DNA of 64,000 bases from Cyrtodaria siliqua (taxonomy: Eukaryota; Mollusca; Bivalvia; Adapedonta; Hiatellidae): NCBI GenBank assembly GCA_037043455.1, contig JAWPHD010010359.1:1-64000 (forward strand), given 5' to 3'. Of the stretch, positions 23,291-34,689 are shown in pieces; the first letter of the stretch is position 1; each line of letters begins with the position of its first letter. The notes beneath the pieces are model-generated. The model ran no database searches. It was given only the letters and a program-made list of their open reading frames with translations, and was not told where the DNA came from. The position numbers and the translations under genes are program-made.

Positions 23291-23650
23291 CGTGTTGCCC
23301 ATTAATCCACACCCATGTTGCCCTTTAATCCACACCCATGTTGCCCATTAAAGCACACTCATGTTGCCCATTAATCCACACCCATGTTGCCCTTTAATCC
23401 ACACTCATGTTGCCCATTAAACCACACACATGTTGCCCATTAATCCACACCCATGTTGCCCGTTAATCCACACTCATGTTGCCCATTAAACCACACACAT
23501 GTTGCCCATTAATCCACACTCATGTTGCCCATTAATCCACACACATGTTGCCCATTAAACCACACACATGTTGCCCATTAATCCACACCCATATCCCATT
23601 AATCCACACACATGTTGCCCATTAATCCACACCCATGTTGCCCATTAATC
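23291..23650. repeat. 23-bp minisatellite of F1 (copy c)
   Basis: About 16 units with core CCCATTAATCCACACCCATG lie between the F1 5' flank and body. One unit lacks the GTTGC step (about 23592). Copy number differs among F1 copies: about 6 at 10600, 16 here and 8 at 40465. Confidence 0.92.
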
Positions 23651-24326
23651 GAAAGATAAGTACTGCTTACAGTAGCTATCCCGTCAACAGCAGCCACACT
23701 TTACAACATCTGTAAACCGTTTCTAAACCTACTGACGACGAGGTATATACATAACTTATTTATTTGGAGAATCCAAGCTCTATGGACACAATATAAACGG
23801 CTTTAACACGCCAGGCCAAACCCAAAAAATGGAGCGTCGAATTAAGAGTTACAAACTCATAATTCATTTTATCCATATTTAAAACCCCATGAATAAACCT
23901 TTTAATCGCCACATATACATTATTACATGACCTAAACACCTAGATAGAGTTTTGATAAACAATTTTTAATGTAATTTTGCCCTTATTTGGCGGGTTAGTT
24001 TCTTTAAATATGTGGTCATTCGTGATTGCCGAATAGTGATTTTTTTTCCTTTAGTTTAGATAACGCAACGTCATTTTCTTGAAAATATCGCATACATATG
24101 ATGATGCCCACTAATTGTTTTTTTATGTTGCTTTTTTTTAAAACAAATGCGATAGAAACCATCATATAAATTTCGTTTCTACCTTAAAAATTAAAGAAAA
24201 AACAACACATAATTTAAAAAATAAAAAAAAGTACTGAATTGCGTCAATGGTTCTTATGGGATTTGAACCCATATAAAATCAAGTGACAGTTGAATTTTGT
24301 TTTAGCAAAGCGAAGTAACCATTTGA
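23651..24326. repeat. F1 body (copy c), left of insertion
   Basis: The body matches the other F1 copies and contains the B-box half of a type-A module. It is interrupted at 24327 by a palindromic transposon and continues at 25539. Confidence 0.85.
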
Positions 24327-25556
24327 TACGGTGTTCCGTTAGGGCCATCGTACCATCGCGTATCGACCTTTACAAGTCGATGCGCGATGGTACGATGGTA
24401 CGATGGCGATGGCACGATGGTACGATGGCGATGGTACGATGACGCGATGGTACGATGGCGATGGTACGATGGTACGATGGCGATGATACGATGGTCCATC
24501 GTGTCATCGCCATCGTACCATCGCTCCATCGCCATCGTACCATCGTACCATCGCGCATCGACTTTAAACGCGATAGTACGATGGTACGATGGAACAATGG
24601 CCCATCGTACCATCGCGCATCGACCTTTTACAAGTCGATGCGCGATGGTACGATGGTACGATGGCGATGGTACGATGGTACGATGGCGATGACGCGATGG
24701 ACCATCGTACCATCGCCATCGTACCATCGTGTCATCGCCATCGTACCATCGTGCCATCGCACCATCGCAGTCGATGTGCGATGTTGCATCGCTCCCTACT
24801 CCATCGTACCATCGCTCCATCGCCTTCCGTTTAGACATGCGCACATCAAAGCAAAACAAAAATGGAGGATATCATTACCGTACATCATGGATTCAAAGAT
24901 TCGACAATACTTTTCTTAAATCTATTCCTTCATTTAGGCTCAGCAAAACATAAATTTCTCGGTAAGAAACATTTCCAAAAAGTATTGTCGAATCTTTGCA
25001 TCTATGATGTCCTCCATTTTTGTTTTGTTTTGATGTACGCATGTCTAAACGGAAGGCGATGGAGCGATGGTACGATGGAGCAGGGGGCGATGCAACATCG
25101 CACATCGACTGCGATGGTGCGATGGCACGATGGTACGATGGCGATGACACGATGGTACGATGGCGATGGTACGATGGTCCATCGCGTCATCGCCATCGTA
25201 CCATCGTACCATCGCCATCGTACCATCGTACCATCGCGCATCGACTTGTAAAAGGTCGATGCGCGATGATACGATGGGCCATTGTACCATCGTATCATCG
25301 TACCATCGCGTTTAAAGTCGATGCGCGATGGTACGATGGTACGATGGCGATGGTGCGATGATACGATGGCGATGACGCGATGGACCATCGTATCATCGCC
25401 ATCGTACCATCGTACCATCGCGTCATCGTACCATCGCCATCGTACCATCGTGTCATCGCCATCGTACCATCGTACCATCGAGCATCGACTTATAAAGGTC
25501 GATGCGCGATGGTACGATGGCCCTAACGGAACACCGTAATTTGACTATGCCAGTAC
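24231..25556 (-). ncRNA. Type-A module interrupted by palindromic transposon
   Basis: The module begins at 24231 and is broken after ATTTGA at 24321-24326. It resumes with ATTTGACTATGCCAGTAC at 25539. Without the insert and one ATTTGA it matches the other modules, which fixes the target duplication. Confidence 0.55.
24327..25538. mobile_element. Palindromic DNA transposon 'PAL', copy I (1212 bp)
   Basis: The element starts TACGGTGTTCCGTTAGGGCC and ends with its reverse complement. ATTTGA flanks it on both sides (24321-24326 and 25539-25544), a 6-bp target duplication. It is nearly all short repeats of CGATGGTACGATGG and its complement, punctuated by small hairpins with GCGCATCGAC arms. The centre (about 24830-25055) is less repetitive but is also an inverted repeat, with arms TTCCGTTTAGACATGCGCA and TCGACAATACTTTT. 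The whole element can therefore fold into one giant hairpin. ORFs such as 24859-24302 are repeat translations. Superfamily unknown; Dada and IS3EU elements also make about 6-bp duplications. Confidence 0.9.
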
Positions 25557-25596
25557 TCAATAAAGATTTAGACAATTTACGGATATATAGGTAAAC

Positions 25597-26821
25597 TACG
25601 GTGTTCCGTTAGGGCCATCGTACCATCGCGCATCGACCTTTACAAGTCGATGCGCGATAGTACGATGGTACGATGGCGATGGAGCGATGGTACGATGGCG
25701 ATGGTACGATGGCGCGATGGTACGATGGCGATGGTACGATGGTACGATGGCGATGACGCGATGGACCATCGCGTCATCGCCATCGTACCATCGCACCATC
25801 GCCATCGTACCATCGTACCATCGCGCATCGACTTTAAACGCGATGGTACGATGGTACGATGGTAAGATGGTCCATCGTACCATCGCGCATCGACCTTTTA
25901 CAAGTCGATGCGCGATGATACGATGGTACGATGGCGATGGTACGATGGTACGATGGCGATGGCACGATGGACCATCGCGTCATCGCCATCGTACCATCGT
26001 GACATCGCCATCGTACCATCGTGCCATCGCACCATCGCAGTCGATGTGCGATGTTGCATCGCTCCCTACTCCATCGTACCATCGCTCCATCGCCTTCCGT
26101 TTAGACATGCGCACATCAAAGCAAAACAAGATGGAGGACATCATTACCGTATATCATGGATGCAAAGATTCGACAATACTTTTTTTAAATCTGTCCCTTC
26201 ATGTAGGCTCAGCAAAACATGAATTTCTCGGTAAGAAACATTTCCAAAACTTATTGTCGAATCTTTGCATCTATGATGTCCTCCATTTTTGTTTTGTTTT
26301 GATGTGCGCATGTCTAAACGGAAGGCGATGGAGCGATGGTACGATGCAGCAGGAGGCGATGCAACATCGCACATCGACTGCGATGGTGCGATGGCACGAT
26401 GGTACGATGGCGATGTCACGATGGTACGATGGCGATGACGCGATGGTCCATCGTGCCATCGCCATCGTACCATCGTACCATCGCCATCGTACCATCGTAC
26501 CATCGCGCATCGACTTGTAAAAGGTCGATGCGCGATGGTACGATGGACCGTCTTACCATCGTACCATCGTACCATCGCGTTTAAAGTCGATGCGCGATGG
26601 TACGATGGTACGATGGCGATGGTGCGATGGTACGATGGCGATGACACGATGGTCCATCGCGTCATCGCCATCGTACCATCGTACCATCGCCATCGTACCA
26701 TCGCGTCATCGTACCATCGCCATCGTACCATCGCTCCATCGCCATCGTACCATCGTACTATCGCGCATCGACTTGTAAAGGTCGATGCGCGATGGTACGA
26801 TGGCCCTAACGGAACACCGTA
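25597..26821. mobile_element. Palindromic DNA transposon 'PAL', copy II (1225 bp)
   Basis: This copy has the same 20-plus-bp inverted ends as copy I and is flanked by GTAAAC (25591-25596 and 26822-26827). The empty site GGTAAACCAATATATTTCGC occurs in other F1 copies (58690). It lies only 58 bp from copy I, in the same F1 copy, as an independent insertion. Its centre is similar to that of copy I with small indels. Confidence 0.9.
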
Positions 26822-27385
26822 GTAAACCAATATATTTCGCAATACCTTCTCAGAATCACGTGGTTTATGTCCGTGTTATAAAACTGCGATTGGTCTAAGG
26901 GAGATAACTGCTACTCTGGCTTAATCAAAAATGAGTATTGCAGTTATGAGCCCTAAGTTTCGGAACTATGTTAACACCCTAAGTTTCGTAACTATGTTAA
27001 CACTGATTGACCAGTGTCAGAATAATGTGACTGGCGGGTGGGGGTATCATGTCTACTACGGCGTGGTATTCCAGTGTGACAGCACTATAAAGAAACCATT
27101 GAGTTCGCTGCTTCAAGTAGACATATCATCAAATCACACAACAACACACAGATAAAAGTCCAGACATTGTGCATATAATCGTCAGGTTGGACGCCTGTCG
27201 TAGGTGGAGGGACTATAATCCTTAGAAATACACACACACACATACCGTTAACCAACAACGTACGCTAAACTACATAACGGTTACCTAAATAGCGAAATTA
27301 TTCATTATAATTTTAGTTAAATTTGCAAAAAATAATAGGACTTTGCTGGCTACAGACAATTCCTGTTAAGAATTTCATAAAAAAT
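26822..27385. repeat. F1 3' part (copy c) and 15-bp-type remnants
   Basis: After the insertion the F1 body resumes with AATATATTTCGCAATACC, the landmark CTAAGGGAGATAACTGCTAC and CCTAAGTTTCG. A private segment from about 27010 to 27240 follows, then sequence shared with 41530-41680 (ACGTACGCTAAACTACATAA), which leads to the next palindromic copy. Confidence 0.7.
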
Positions 27386-28233
27386 TACGGTGTTCCGTTA
27401 GGGCCATCGTAACATCGCGTAGTCGATGCGCTGGTACGATGGCGATGACATGATGGTACGATGACGATGGTACGATGACGCGATGGTACGATGGTGATGA
27501 AACGATGGTCCATCGCGTCATCGCCATCGTACCATCGCCGTCGTACCATCGCGCATCGACGTTAAACGCGATGGTACGATGGTCAGTCGTACGATCGCGC
27601 ATCGCGATGGTACGATGGCGTTGACGCGATGGACGATGGCGCATCGCAGTCGATGTGCGATATTGAATCGCCTCCGGCTCTATCGTACCATCGCTTCATC
27701 GCCTTCCGTTTAGACATGCGCACCAACACCAATTAACTTTCGTCAGAAGGCTTTGCCGCCACCAGCCACAATCATGTCGTCTGAAGAAGAAGGTTATTGA
27801 TTATTGTCAATAAGAAAACATTGCCAAAAAATATTGTCGAATCTGTGCTTCATTTTTGTTTTGTTTTGATGTGCGCATGTCTAAACGGAAGGCGCTGGAG
27901 CGATGGTACGATGGAGCGACGGGCGATGCAACTTCGCACATCGACTGCGATGGTGCGATGGCACGATGGTATGATGGCGATGGCACGATGGTACGATGGC
28001 GATGATATGATGGTCCATCGCGTCATCACCATCGTACCATCGCGTTTAAAGTCGATGCGCGATGGTAAGATGGACCATCGTATCATCGCCATCGTACCGT
28101 CGTACCATCGCCATCATACCATCGCGTCATCGTACCATCGCCATCGTACCATCGCATCGTATCATCATATCTTCGCGCATCGACTTGTAAAGGTCGATAC
28201 GCGATGGTACGATGGCCCTAACGGAACATCGTA
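27386..28233. mobile_element. Palindromic DNA transposon 'PAL', copy III (848 bp)
   Basis: Ends match copy I with one change at the right end (CATCGTA for CACCGTA). AAAAAT flanks both sides (27380-27385 and 28234-28239). Arms are shorter and more diverged, and the centre holds a different segment (about 27720-27830, including a TCGTCTGAAGAAGAAGG run). It shares its flanking context with copy IV at 41684, so these two derive from one insertion duplicated with the surrounding DNA. Confidence 0.85.
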
Positions 28234-28494
28234 AAAAATGAATGCAAAACTATTGTAAGTGATTTAAAGCTCAGTTACAATAGTTTCACACTAAAAAAAA
28301 AAAGTTGTATTAGACATTTTTTCATTTTCTCAACCAAATTTTAGAATCCAGCTGTAATATTTTTGGACATTATAAAGGGTCAGTATCTGATATGGATTAT
28401 GTAAAAAAATTATTTTCGGGAAAAAAGTGAGTTACGATTATATTATAGTTTCGCGTTAAGCCCTCGATACACAATCAAGCGACAGTTGAGTTTT
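28234..28494. repeat. Flank shared with 42370-42630
   Basis: About 260 bp matches the sequence right of PAL copy IV (GCAAAACTATTGT, CCAGCTGTAATATTTT, GGGTCAGTATCTGATAT, TAGTTTCGCGTTAAGCCCTC). It shows that the palindrome and both flanks were copied as one unit. Confidence 0.8.
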
Positions 28495-28509
28495 GTAATA
28501 ACAAAACGA

Positions 28510-29009
28510 ACTGAATGTTGTTTAACGGCTCATCAACACAGTATAGGTTATTTAGAGCCGCCCCCAGATAGAAGGGAATGATACATAGGAATCCGGGAAC
28601 CGTGCCCTACTCTTATTATCGAACAGATTCCTATGGTTCTTTAACGTGCAGAGGGCTGGCGTGGCGGATTTGTAACCGGAGACCCCGGGTTCAATCCTTC
28701 GTGGTGCCACTGAGTTCCGTCGGTGTGTTCTTGGGCAAGACACTTTTCCTTAGCCTCGTCCTTCGGATGGGGACGTAAACCGGGCGGTCCGCTGTATCGG
28801 TCTATCCTCCGAGCACGTTAAAGAACCATAGGAATCTATTCGATAATAAGAGTAGGGCAGGTTCCCGGATTTCTATGGATCCTTCCCCTCTCTATGGGGC
28901 GGCTCTAAATAACCTGTACTGTGTTGATGAGCCGTTAAACAACATTCAATTTAATTCAATTATTTAACGTGCTCGGAGGATAGACCGATATACGGGACGC
29001 CCGGTTTAC
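28510..29009 (-). mobile_element. SINE family 1, outer 5'-truncated copy with nested SINE
   Basis: The minus-strand SINE is flanked by a perfect 15-bp duplication, GTAATAACAAAACGA (28495-28509 and 29010-29024). It starts inside the body (GTAAACCGGGCG) and lacks the tRNA-like head, so it is 5'-truncated. It is split by a second SINE at 28650-28962. The host sequence is a type-A-module remnant (ACGAGTAACTATG). Confidence 0.9.
28650..28962 (+). mobile_element. SINE family 1, inner copy nested in the outer SINE
   Basis: The copy lies on the plus strand with TTTAACGTGC duplicated on each side (28640-28649 and 28963-28972). The head is a shortened tRNA-like region (GATTTGTAACCGGAGACC then GGGTTCAATCC as B box). 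The central domain has TTCTTGGGCAAGACACTTTT, a string reminiscent of conserved central domains in several animal SINE groups. The 3' end is TAAACAACATTC with an AATTCAATT tail. Confidence 0.9.
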
Positions 29010-29049
29010 GTAATAACAAAACGAGTAACTATGTATTAAAATACAGACA

Positions 29050-29210
29050 GGGCCCGTATTCATAAAGCAACTTAAGTGGAAAATATTACTTCAGTCAAAA
29101 TTTAAGATGTTTACATATTTTTAAAGATCCTTATTAACCTCTGAGGGTCACTACGAATCATCTATTTTAAAATAAGAGATATTGCTAAGAAGCTTTATGA
29201 ATACGGGCCC
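29050..29210. mobile_element. GGGCCCGTATTCAT MITE, complete (161 bp)
   Basis: Perfect 19-bp inverted ends GGGCCCGTATTCATAAAGC bound the element. Inside are TTAAGTCAAAATTTAAGAT-like segments that are themselves partly inverted. Partial copies lie at 17659, 22810, 42635 and 61195, so this is one of the most frequent small elements here. The target duplication is not clear. Confidence 0.8.
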
Positions 29211-29339
29211 AGGTATCAATACAATCAATACCGACTATACAGACCAATATGTTTCTCACGTGGTTGATTTCCGCAATTAAATAGATCCGACATAATAACG
29301 CTTCTAGTGGTCTAAGAGAAATAACTGCCGTTCAGTCTT
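29211..29339. repeat. F1-related tail (type C), left of 5.6-kb insertion
   Basis: The segment matches 61250-61380 (GGTATCAATACAATCAATAC, CACGTGGTTGATTTCCGC, AGATCCGACATAATAA, GTGGTCTAAG). It ends CCGTTCAGTCTT, which is repeated at 34929 on the far side of the insertion. Confidence 0.8.
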
Positions 29340-29813
29340 GGGTCCAGGTTATAATAGCGTAAATGAGTCTCCATTGCCGTTAGAATGTTGAGAACCTGTT
29401 AAAAACTCAAAACTGGTTAGAATTCTGGGAAACTTACTTTATCATGCAAATAAACATGTCTGCTGTTAAACATCAACAAGGAAATAGCGGGTTTAATACC
29501 TTCTAAGAAACATTTCTTCAGTTGTATACTAACACCGGATCAAAGGTCAAAGCTATGTTTACCCCTTGCAATTTCGTACCCTGTCTACTTTCACTTCTGA
29601 AATTTATATCAAAAACTGTCAAAAACATGACTAGCTCCCTTTTCAAATACATTTGTATCAACAACATGTCCAGAATACAGTTACAGCCAAAAAATAACAG
29701 GAAATTGCACTAAAAAAAAGTTTTAAAGAAAAAAAAGATTAGCACTCTTTAATACAGAACTACTTTCGATGCACCAGGAAAGCACATCCGGCTGATTTAG
29801 TGGAATTAAAACT

Positions 29814-30030
29814 CCATCGAATCACCGCAAAACACTGCAAAACACTGCAAAACACCGATAATCAGCACAAAACCCATACAAACTTACTAAAATATATTTA
29901 TTTAACATTAATTTTTTAATAAATTTCCTATATTAAACATAAATATTAACATATGTATTCGAACACGAAAAAAAACGAATTTGATTACTGTGCATTATTT
30001 TTACACAATCATGACAATTACTCTCTTTTT
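29814..30030. repeat. Long terminal inverted repeat, left
   Basis: This is the left arm of the pair described for the 5.6-kb insertion. It has CACTGCAAAACACTGCAAAA tandem steps, then diverged AT-rich sequence, then TGCATTATTTTTACACAATC near 29990. The pairing is imperfect, which suggests age. Confidence 0.65.
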
Positions 30031-31040
30031 TTTCAACGAAACCACAACGTAGTTTAGTCAAATTACTAGATATATATATAAGAAATAGTATTTTTACGGC
30101 TATGTACAAAAATGACAGATGTTTAAACTGTATTTAATATATTAAGTCGACTTGTCACGTTATCATATGGATGTTAATCCATAGTTTTCGGCTGGTACCA
30201 CGTGGAGGTGTGACCCTACTTGTTGCTATATACAACCATTTACCAGCCACAGGAATTATTCCACAGACTTAAATTTCATATCTATCCCACCCACCCCACT
30301 CCACCACCCCAAGTAAAGCAATAGGTTTTGGTTTTTTACGTAAAAAGAGAGCTTATAAAGGGATACTATTGAGTTATTTTAATACTTTTAAACATGTTTT
30401 GACATGATTCCTGTTTGTTTCCGATATATAGCAAACAAACTCATACAATACAACAAGGTTGTGTACAATACAACAAGGTTGTGTCAATTTACACTGAAAA
30501 TCTACATTCTACTAGACAATTTACATAAATAAATATTCACACGGAGGCCTACACCTAACACTTTGCATCGGAAACTTTTGGACATACTATAGTATTGTGT
30601 AATATATAATAAATACGAAAATATTTAAAAAGACAAGAAAAGGAGAAAAAGAAAAAAAATAGAAAAAAGAAAGAGAAAACAACGCGTGTAAAAGCTGTTA
30701 TTAACACACACACAAATATAAACGTAATATATATATATAAGAAGAAGAAGAACTTTTATATATATATATATACATTTGTTTTTAAAATAGTTTCGCGCTT
30801 TCATATATAACAACAAAGTGGGGTACATCAGGCATTTTGTAGAAGTCAAGGGCTCCGACTTAAAATAACTAATATGTATTCAAAAGAACCAAAGCATAAT
30901 GAATGAGAATACGCGATTTATTTATTTTAAAGAAATTCACACAAAGGTGCTACCTACAGGGTAAATTTGTGACATTTTTTTTTATCATGTATTGATCCAT
31001 TTAAAAATATTTAGTTCTTTTACAAAACGAATGATGTATC
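30031..31040. other. No gene seen
   Basis: About 1 kb is AT-rich. It includes a 20-bp tandem duplication with ACAATACAACAAGGTTGTG at 30447-30484 and low-complexity purine and TATA runs at 30630-30775. The short minus-strand ORF here is low complexity. Confidence 0.5.
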
Positions 31041-31047
31041 CACTTTA

Positions 31048-31530
31048 AATGTATAGAATAAAAGTAAAAAAAAAATATCTATAAATGTACATATTTTCAC
31101 TAGACTTACCCCTCAGCGCTATGGGTTCGAACCCTCCTGGGGGATCTGGCCTACTGCATTTTCGTCCAATGTCATTATGTATATGTTCAATTCTCAAAAC
31201 AAAACAAAAATATCTATAAATGTACATATTTTCACTAGACTTACCCCTCACCGCTATGGGTTCGAGCCCTCATGGGGGATCTGGCCTACTGCATTTTCGT
31301 CCGATGTCATTATGTATATGTTCAATGCTCAAAACAAAACAAAAATATCTATAAATGAGCATATGTTCACTAGACTTACCCCTCACCGCTATGGGTTCGA
31401 GCCTTCCTGGGACCTGGGCCTACTGCACTTTCGTCCGATGTCATTATTTATATTTTCAATGCTCAAAACAAAACAAAAATATCTGTAAATGTACATATGT
31501 TCACTAGACTTACCCTCACCGCTATGAGCT
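31048..31530. repeat. 135-bp tandem repeat derived from a tRNA-like SINE head
   Basis: Three full units and a partial one start at 31087, 31222, 31357 and 31491 (spacing 135, 135, 134). Each contains CTTACCCCTCACCGCTATGG followed by GGTTCGAGCCC, a B-box-like string. The same phrase occurs in the SINE head at 50606 (CTTGCCCCTCACCGCTGTAG). Each unit is therefore a SINE-head fragment plus an AACAAAACAAAAATATCTA spacer, amplified in tandem. Confidence 0.85.
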
Positions 31531-32100
31531 TTATCTTTTCCTTGTGAATAATTGTATTCTCCTGTAAGCTCACACGCGAAACAATTACTACAAGTATACG
31601 AACATTTTGCATTCCGAAAGAAATTAAAATCTTCCAACGATAAACGTTTACAATCAGCATGAAACCATTGCTTGCAAGAATCACAAGATGCAGTTCAAAC
31701 GACAGGCACCACGAGGCCAGAATGCAGTTATTTTAGAAACAGTAATTTTAATTTTGGAGGCATATTGAATTGCATACTAGTAGCTTTTATGAAATCAAAA
31801 GACACCACAGAACTGAACTAATAACAATGATGTGTGTGGACATACCTTACGATGGTATATACTAGTAAACGATAAATAATGATGGCATGTAACAAATTCA
31901 ACACTTTTCCTGTATACTCTTATAATTGCAACATAAATATGGCATCTGTCTACCTTTTAGGGAAATAAACAATATATATATATCAAACTCTAATTTGAAA
32001 CATTATGATGATAAATGTCTTAATTTCGGGAAATATACATCTTGACTACTTCTATGGCACGTGTCTGGCTTTAAAAAGGAAATATACAATACACAGGAAT
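31531..32100. other. No gene seen
   Basis: About 570 bp of AT-rich sequence without recognisable genes or shared repeats. Confidence 0.5.
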
Positions 32101-32104
32101 GGTC

Positions 32105-32290
32105 CTACTAAATACCACTAAGGACCACTAAGGGACCACTAAATGGGCCACTAAGGACCACTAAGGGACCACTAAGGACCACTAAGGACCACTAAGGGAC
32201 CACTAAGGACCACTAAGGACCACTAAGGGACCACTAAGGACCACTAAGGGACCACTAAGGACCATTAAGGGATCACTGAAAACCACTAAG
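32105..32290. repeat. GGACCACTAA / GGGACCACTAA minisatellite
   Basis: Units of 10 to 11 bp (GGACCACTAA, GGGACCACTAA) repeat about 17 times, decaying at the right edge. Confidence 0.92.
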
Positions 32291-33009
32291 GACGATTAAG
32301 AGGTACTTAGGGGAAAAACAATAGATGATAGGTAAACTGTTTCAGAGGAAAGAAAAGTGGTGTTTAGATTATTTTTATGAAAGCATCTGCTACAAGTATC
32401 AGACAGGATGAATTCATTCAATCTGAAACATACCCAGTACTCGGGACGTGGACCCTGCTTTCTGTGAGTCCCAGTTTTTTATTTATTTATTAATTATTTA
32501 TTTTTTTGATCATTTTTTTTATATTTTGATCATTTTTTTTTTATCTTTTTTTTTTATCTTTTAAGATATATATTCTCTTTTTTTAACAAGTGATAAATGA
32601 GTATTTATTTTAACCTATGTATTGCCGTAACGTTTTACCTTAAACACAATAATTTCTCTAACATTGTATTTCAGTCATTTTTATAATTGAAGATGTTTGC
32701 TTCAAATATCATTCTCTACCGTTTTCTCAAAAACACGGATGCACCAAAATAAGGAAGCACATAATAGTAATAGCGGTATTTAGTAGGACCGCACAGGAAC
32801 AATATACACGATATTAAGTGACACGTGGCTAATTATAAGCGAGATCTAATTATGACGCCTAGGTGTAGAGTACTGATTAAATTATCAATGTCGGCATGAC
32901 ACGATTACCCGGGTGTGTTGCGCGTATGTGTGAAAACACGGGGGGTTCGGGATGATTGGTGTATCTTGCAGAAACAGTTTTTCGTGATAACGTTAGTTCT
33001 AACAAAATA
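32291..33009. other. No gene seen; T-rich run
   Basis: About 700 bp includes a T-rich stretch at 32465-32585 with repeated TTTTGATCATTTTTTTT. No coding region was recognised. Confidence 0.5.
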
Positions 33010-34245
33010 AAACGTGCTTTATTGTATCAATAATATATTATGGTATTTCGTAAAAGGGGTAGAATACGACATGATGAGACTTGGACCTTTAATGGCCATA
33101 ATATTGAAGTAGTAGATAATTTTAATTATTTAGGCACAGTAATAAATTATACTGGGAGTTTTGCATTGTACCAAGAGCATTTGGTTGGAAAAGCTCTTAA
33201 GGCTATGAATACGTTACTATATAAATGCAAAGAATATGATCTAAAGCCTAAAATATTGTCAGTTGTTTGATGCATTTGTTGGTTCAATATTAAGTTATGC
33301 ATCATTATATGGGGTTTCACCAAATCCAAAGAAGTAGAACGTATACATTTAAAATTTTGTAAAAGATTGTTACAGGTTAAAATAAACACATGCAATGCTG
33401 CTGTATATGGAGAATTGGGACGATACCCTTTATATATCAATAGATATGTAAGGATTGTAAAATACTGGTTTAAAATTCACAACAGTAATAACATAATAAT
33501 GAAAACTGTGTATAACCAGGCTATTGATGACTGTAATAAAGGTTATACAAACTGGGTTTCTAATGTAAAAAAGCAATACATTACACGCTAACGCATTTAT
33601 TAGTGAATTTAAGTGTAGAATAATAGATACATTTAAACAAGAATGGTATGGAAGTGTAAATAACAGTTCTGTTTTGAATATGTATAGAGTGTTTAAAACC
33701 TCTTTTGAATATGAACGATATTTAGATATAGTACCCAGAAGTCTACGTTTATACTTTGTGAAATTGAGGGTTTCTGTACACCCTTTGAGAATACAACCAG
33801 GAAGATACTCGCGTAATAATATACCTCGTAATGAACGCTATTGTTTAGGTTGTAATGATAGGGACATAGAGGATGAATACCATCTTATATGTATCTGTCG
33901 ATGTTATCTTCAACTAAGAAAAAAAGTATATTAAACGTTTTTACTATGTTAATCCATCTGTATTTAAGTTTCACAATTTACTGACTTCATCTGATAAGAA
34001 TGAGATTACGAACATTTGTAAATATATAAAAGAAGCTTTAGCTATACGGAATTCAGTAATTAGTTATGCTTATTTTCCTTACTGCCTTTGTTAATACATT
34101 TCTATTAACTATGTTAAAAACATATAGAAAATATATTGTATGCTTGGAAACGTGACATGAATTTATTTATACATACATGTATTTAGACGATGTACTTATG
34201 TATAAGTCTTAATAAACTGTCTGTTCTGTTCTGTTCTGTTCTGTT
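33010..34245 (+). pseudogene. LINE ORF2 3' relic with (TGTTC)n tail
   Basis: This 5'-truncated LINE begins within the reverse transcriptase C-terminal side. The frame from 33040 has the thumb-region string NFNYLGTVINYTGSF and GKALKAMNTLLYKC. Frameshifts follow near 33268. The frame at 33674-33934 has PLRIQPGRYSRNNI and a C-terminal zinc-knuckle-like YCLGCNDRDIEDEYHLIC, where CX2C and a later H and C are visible. Downstream are about 300 bp of AT-rich 3' UTR and a tail of TGTTC repeats at 34218-34243. Inactive. Confidence 0.85.
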
Positions 34246-34689
34246 CTATATTTATGTTTTTGTATTCAGGTACGAGTCTATATACATCATAGTTTATTAA
34301 GGAGATATTTTTATTTCGTGTTGCAAATATGACAAAATTTTGAGATTGTGGAAGTTTTCCCGTCCATCACGGAGATATAATTGTACGCAATAAAACATAT
34401 GCCGACACATATGCATAATAGATACAATATCATAATATCAAAGTTTTCATGTTTTAATTTTTTAACTGTGTTCAAAGTACCTGAGATGGGCCTATATGCG
34501 TGAAATCTATTAGTATTGTTTATGTTATGGCTTTATGATAATTAAGGTTGAACTGACACGTTTAATAAAATGTATTTAAAATCTACGATTTACTGTGCAC
34601 ATTGTTAACAGTTCTGTGTATTATATCTAATAATACTATTTATATTAATTAATATGGAATATATTTCAGAACTATATGATTCTGAGTGT

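Noticed and set aside
24302..26842. Many overlapping ORFs on both strands with RWYDG and SYHRTIA repeats
   Set aside because: They are translations of the CGATGGTAC-type palindromes. Both strands and several frames are open at the same place, as expected for the repeat.
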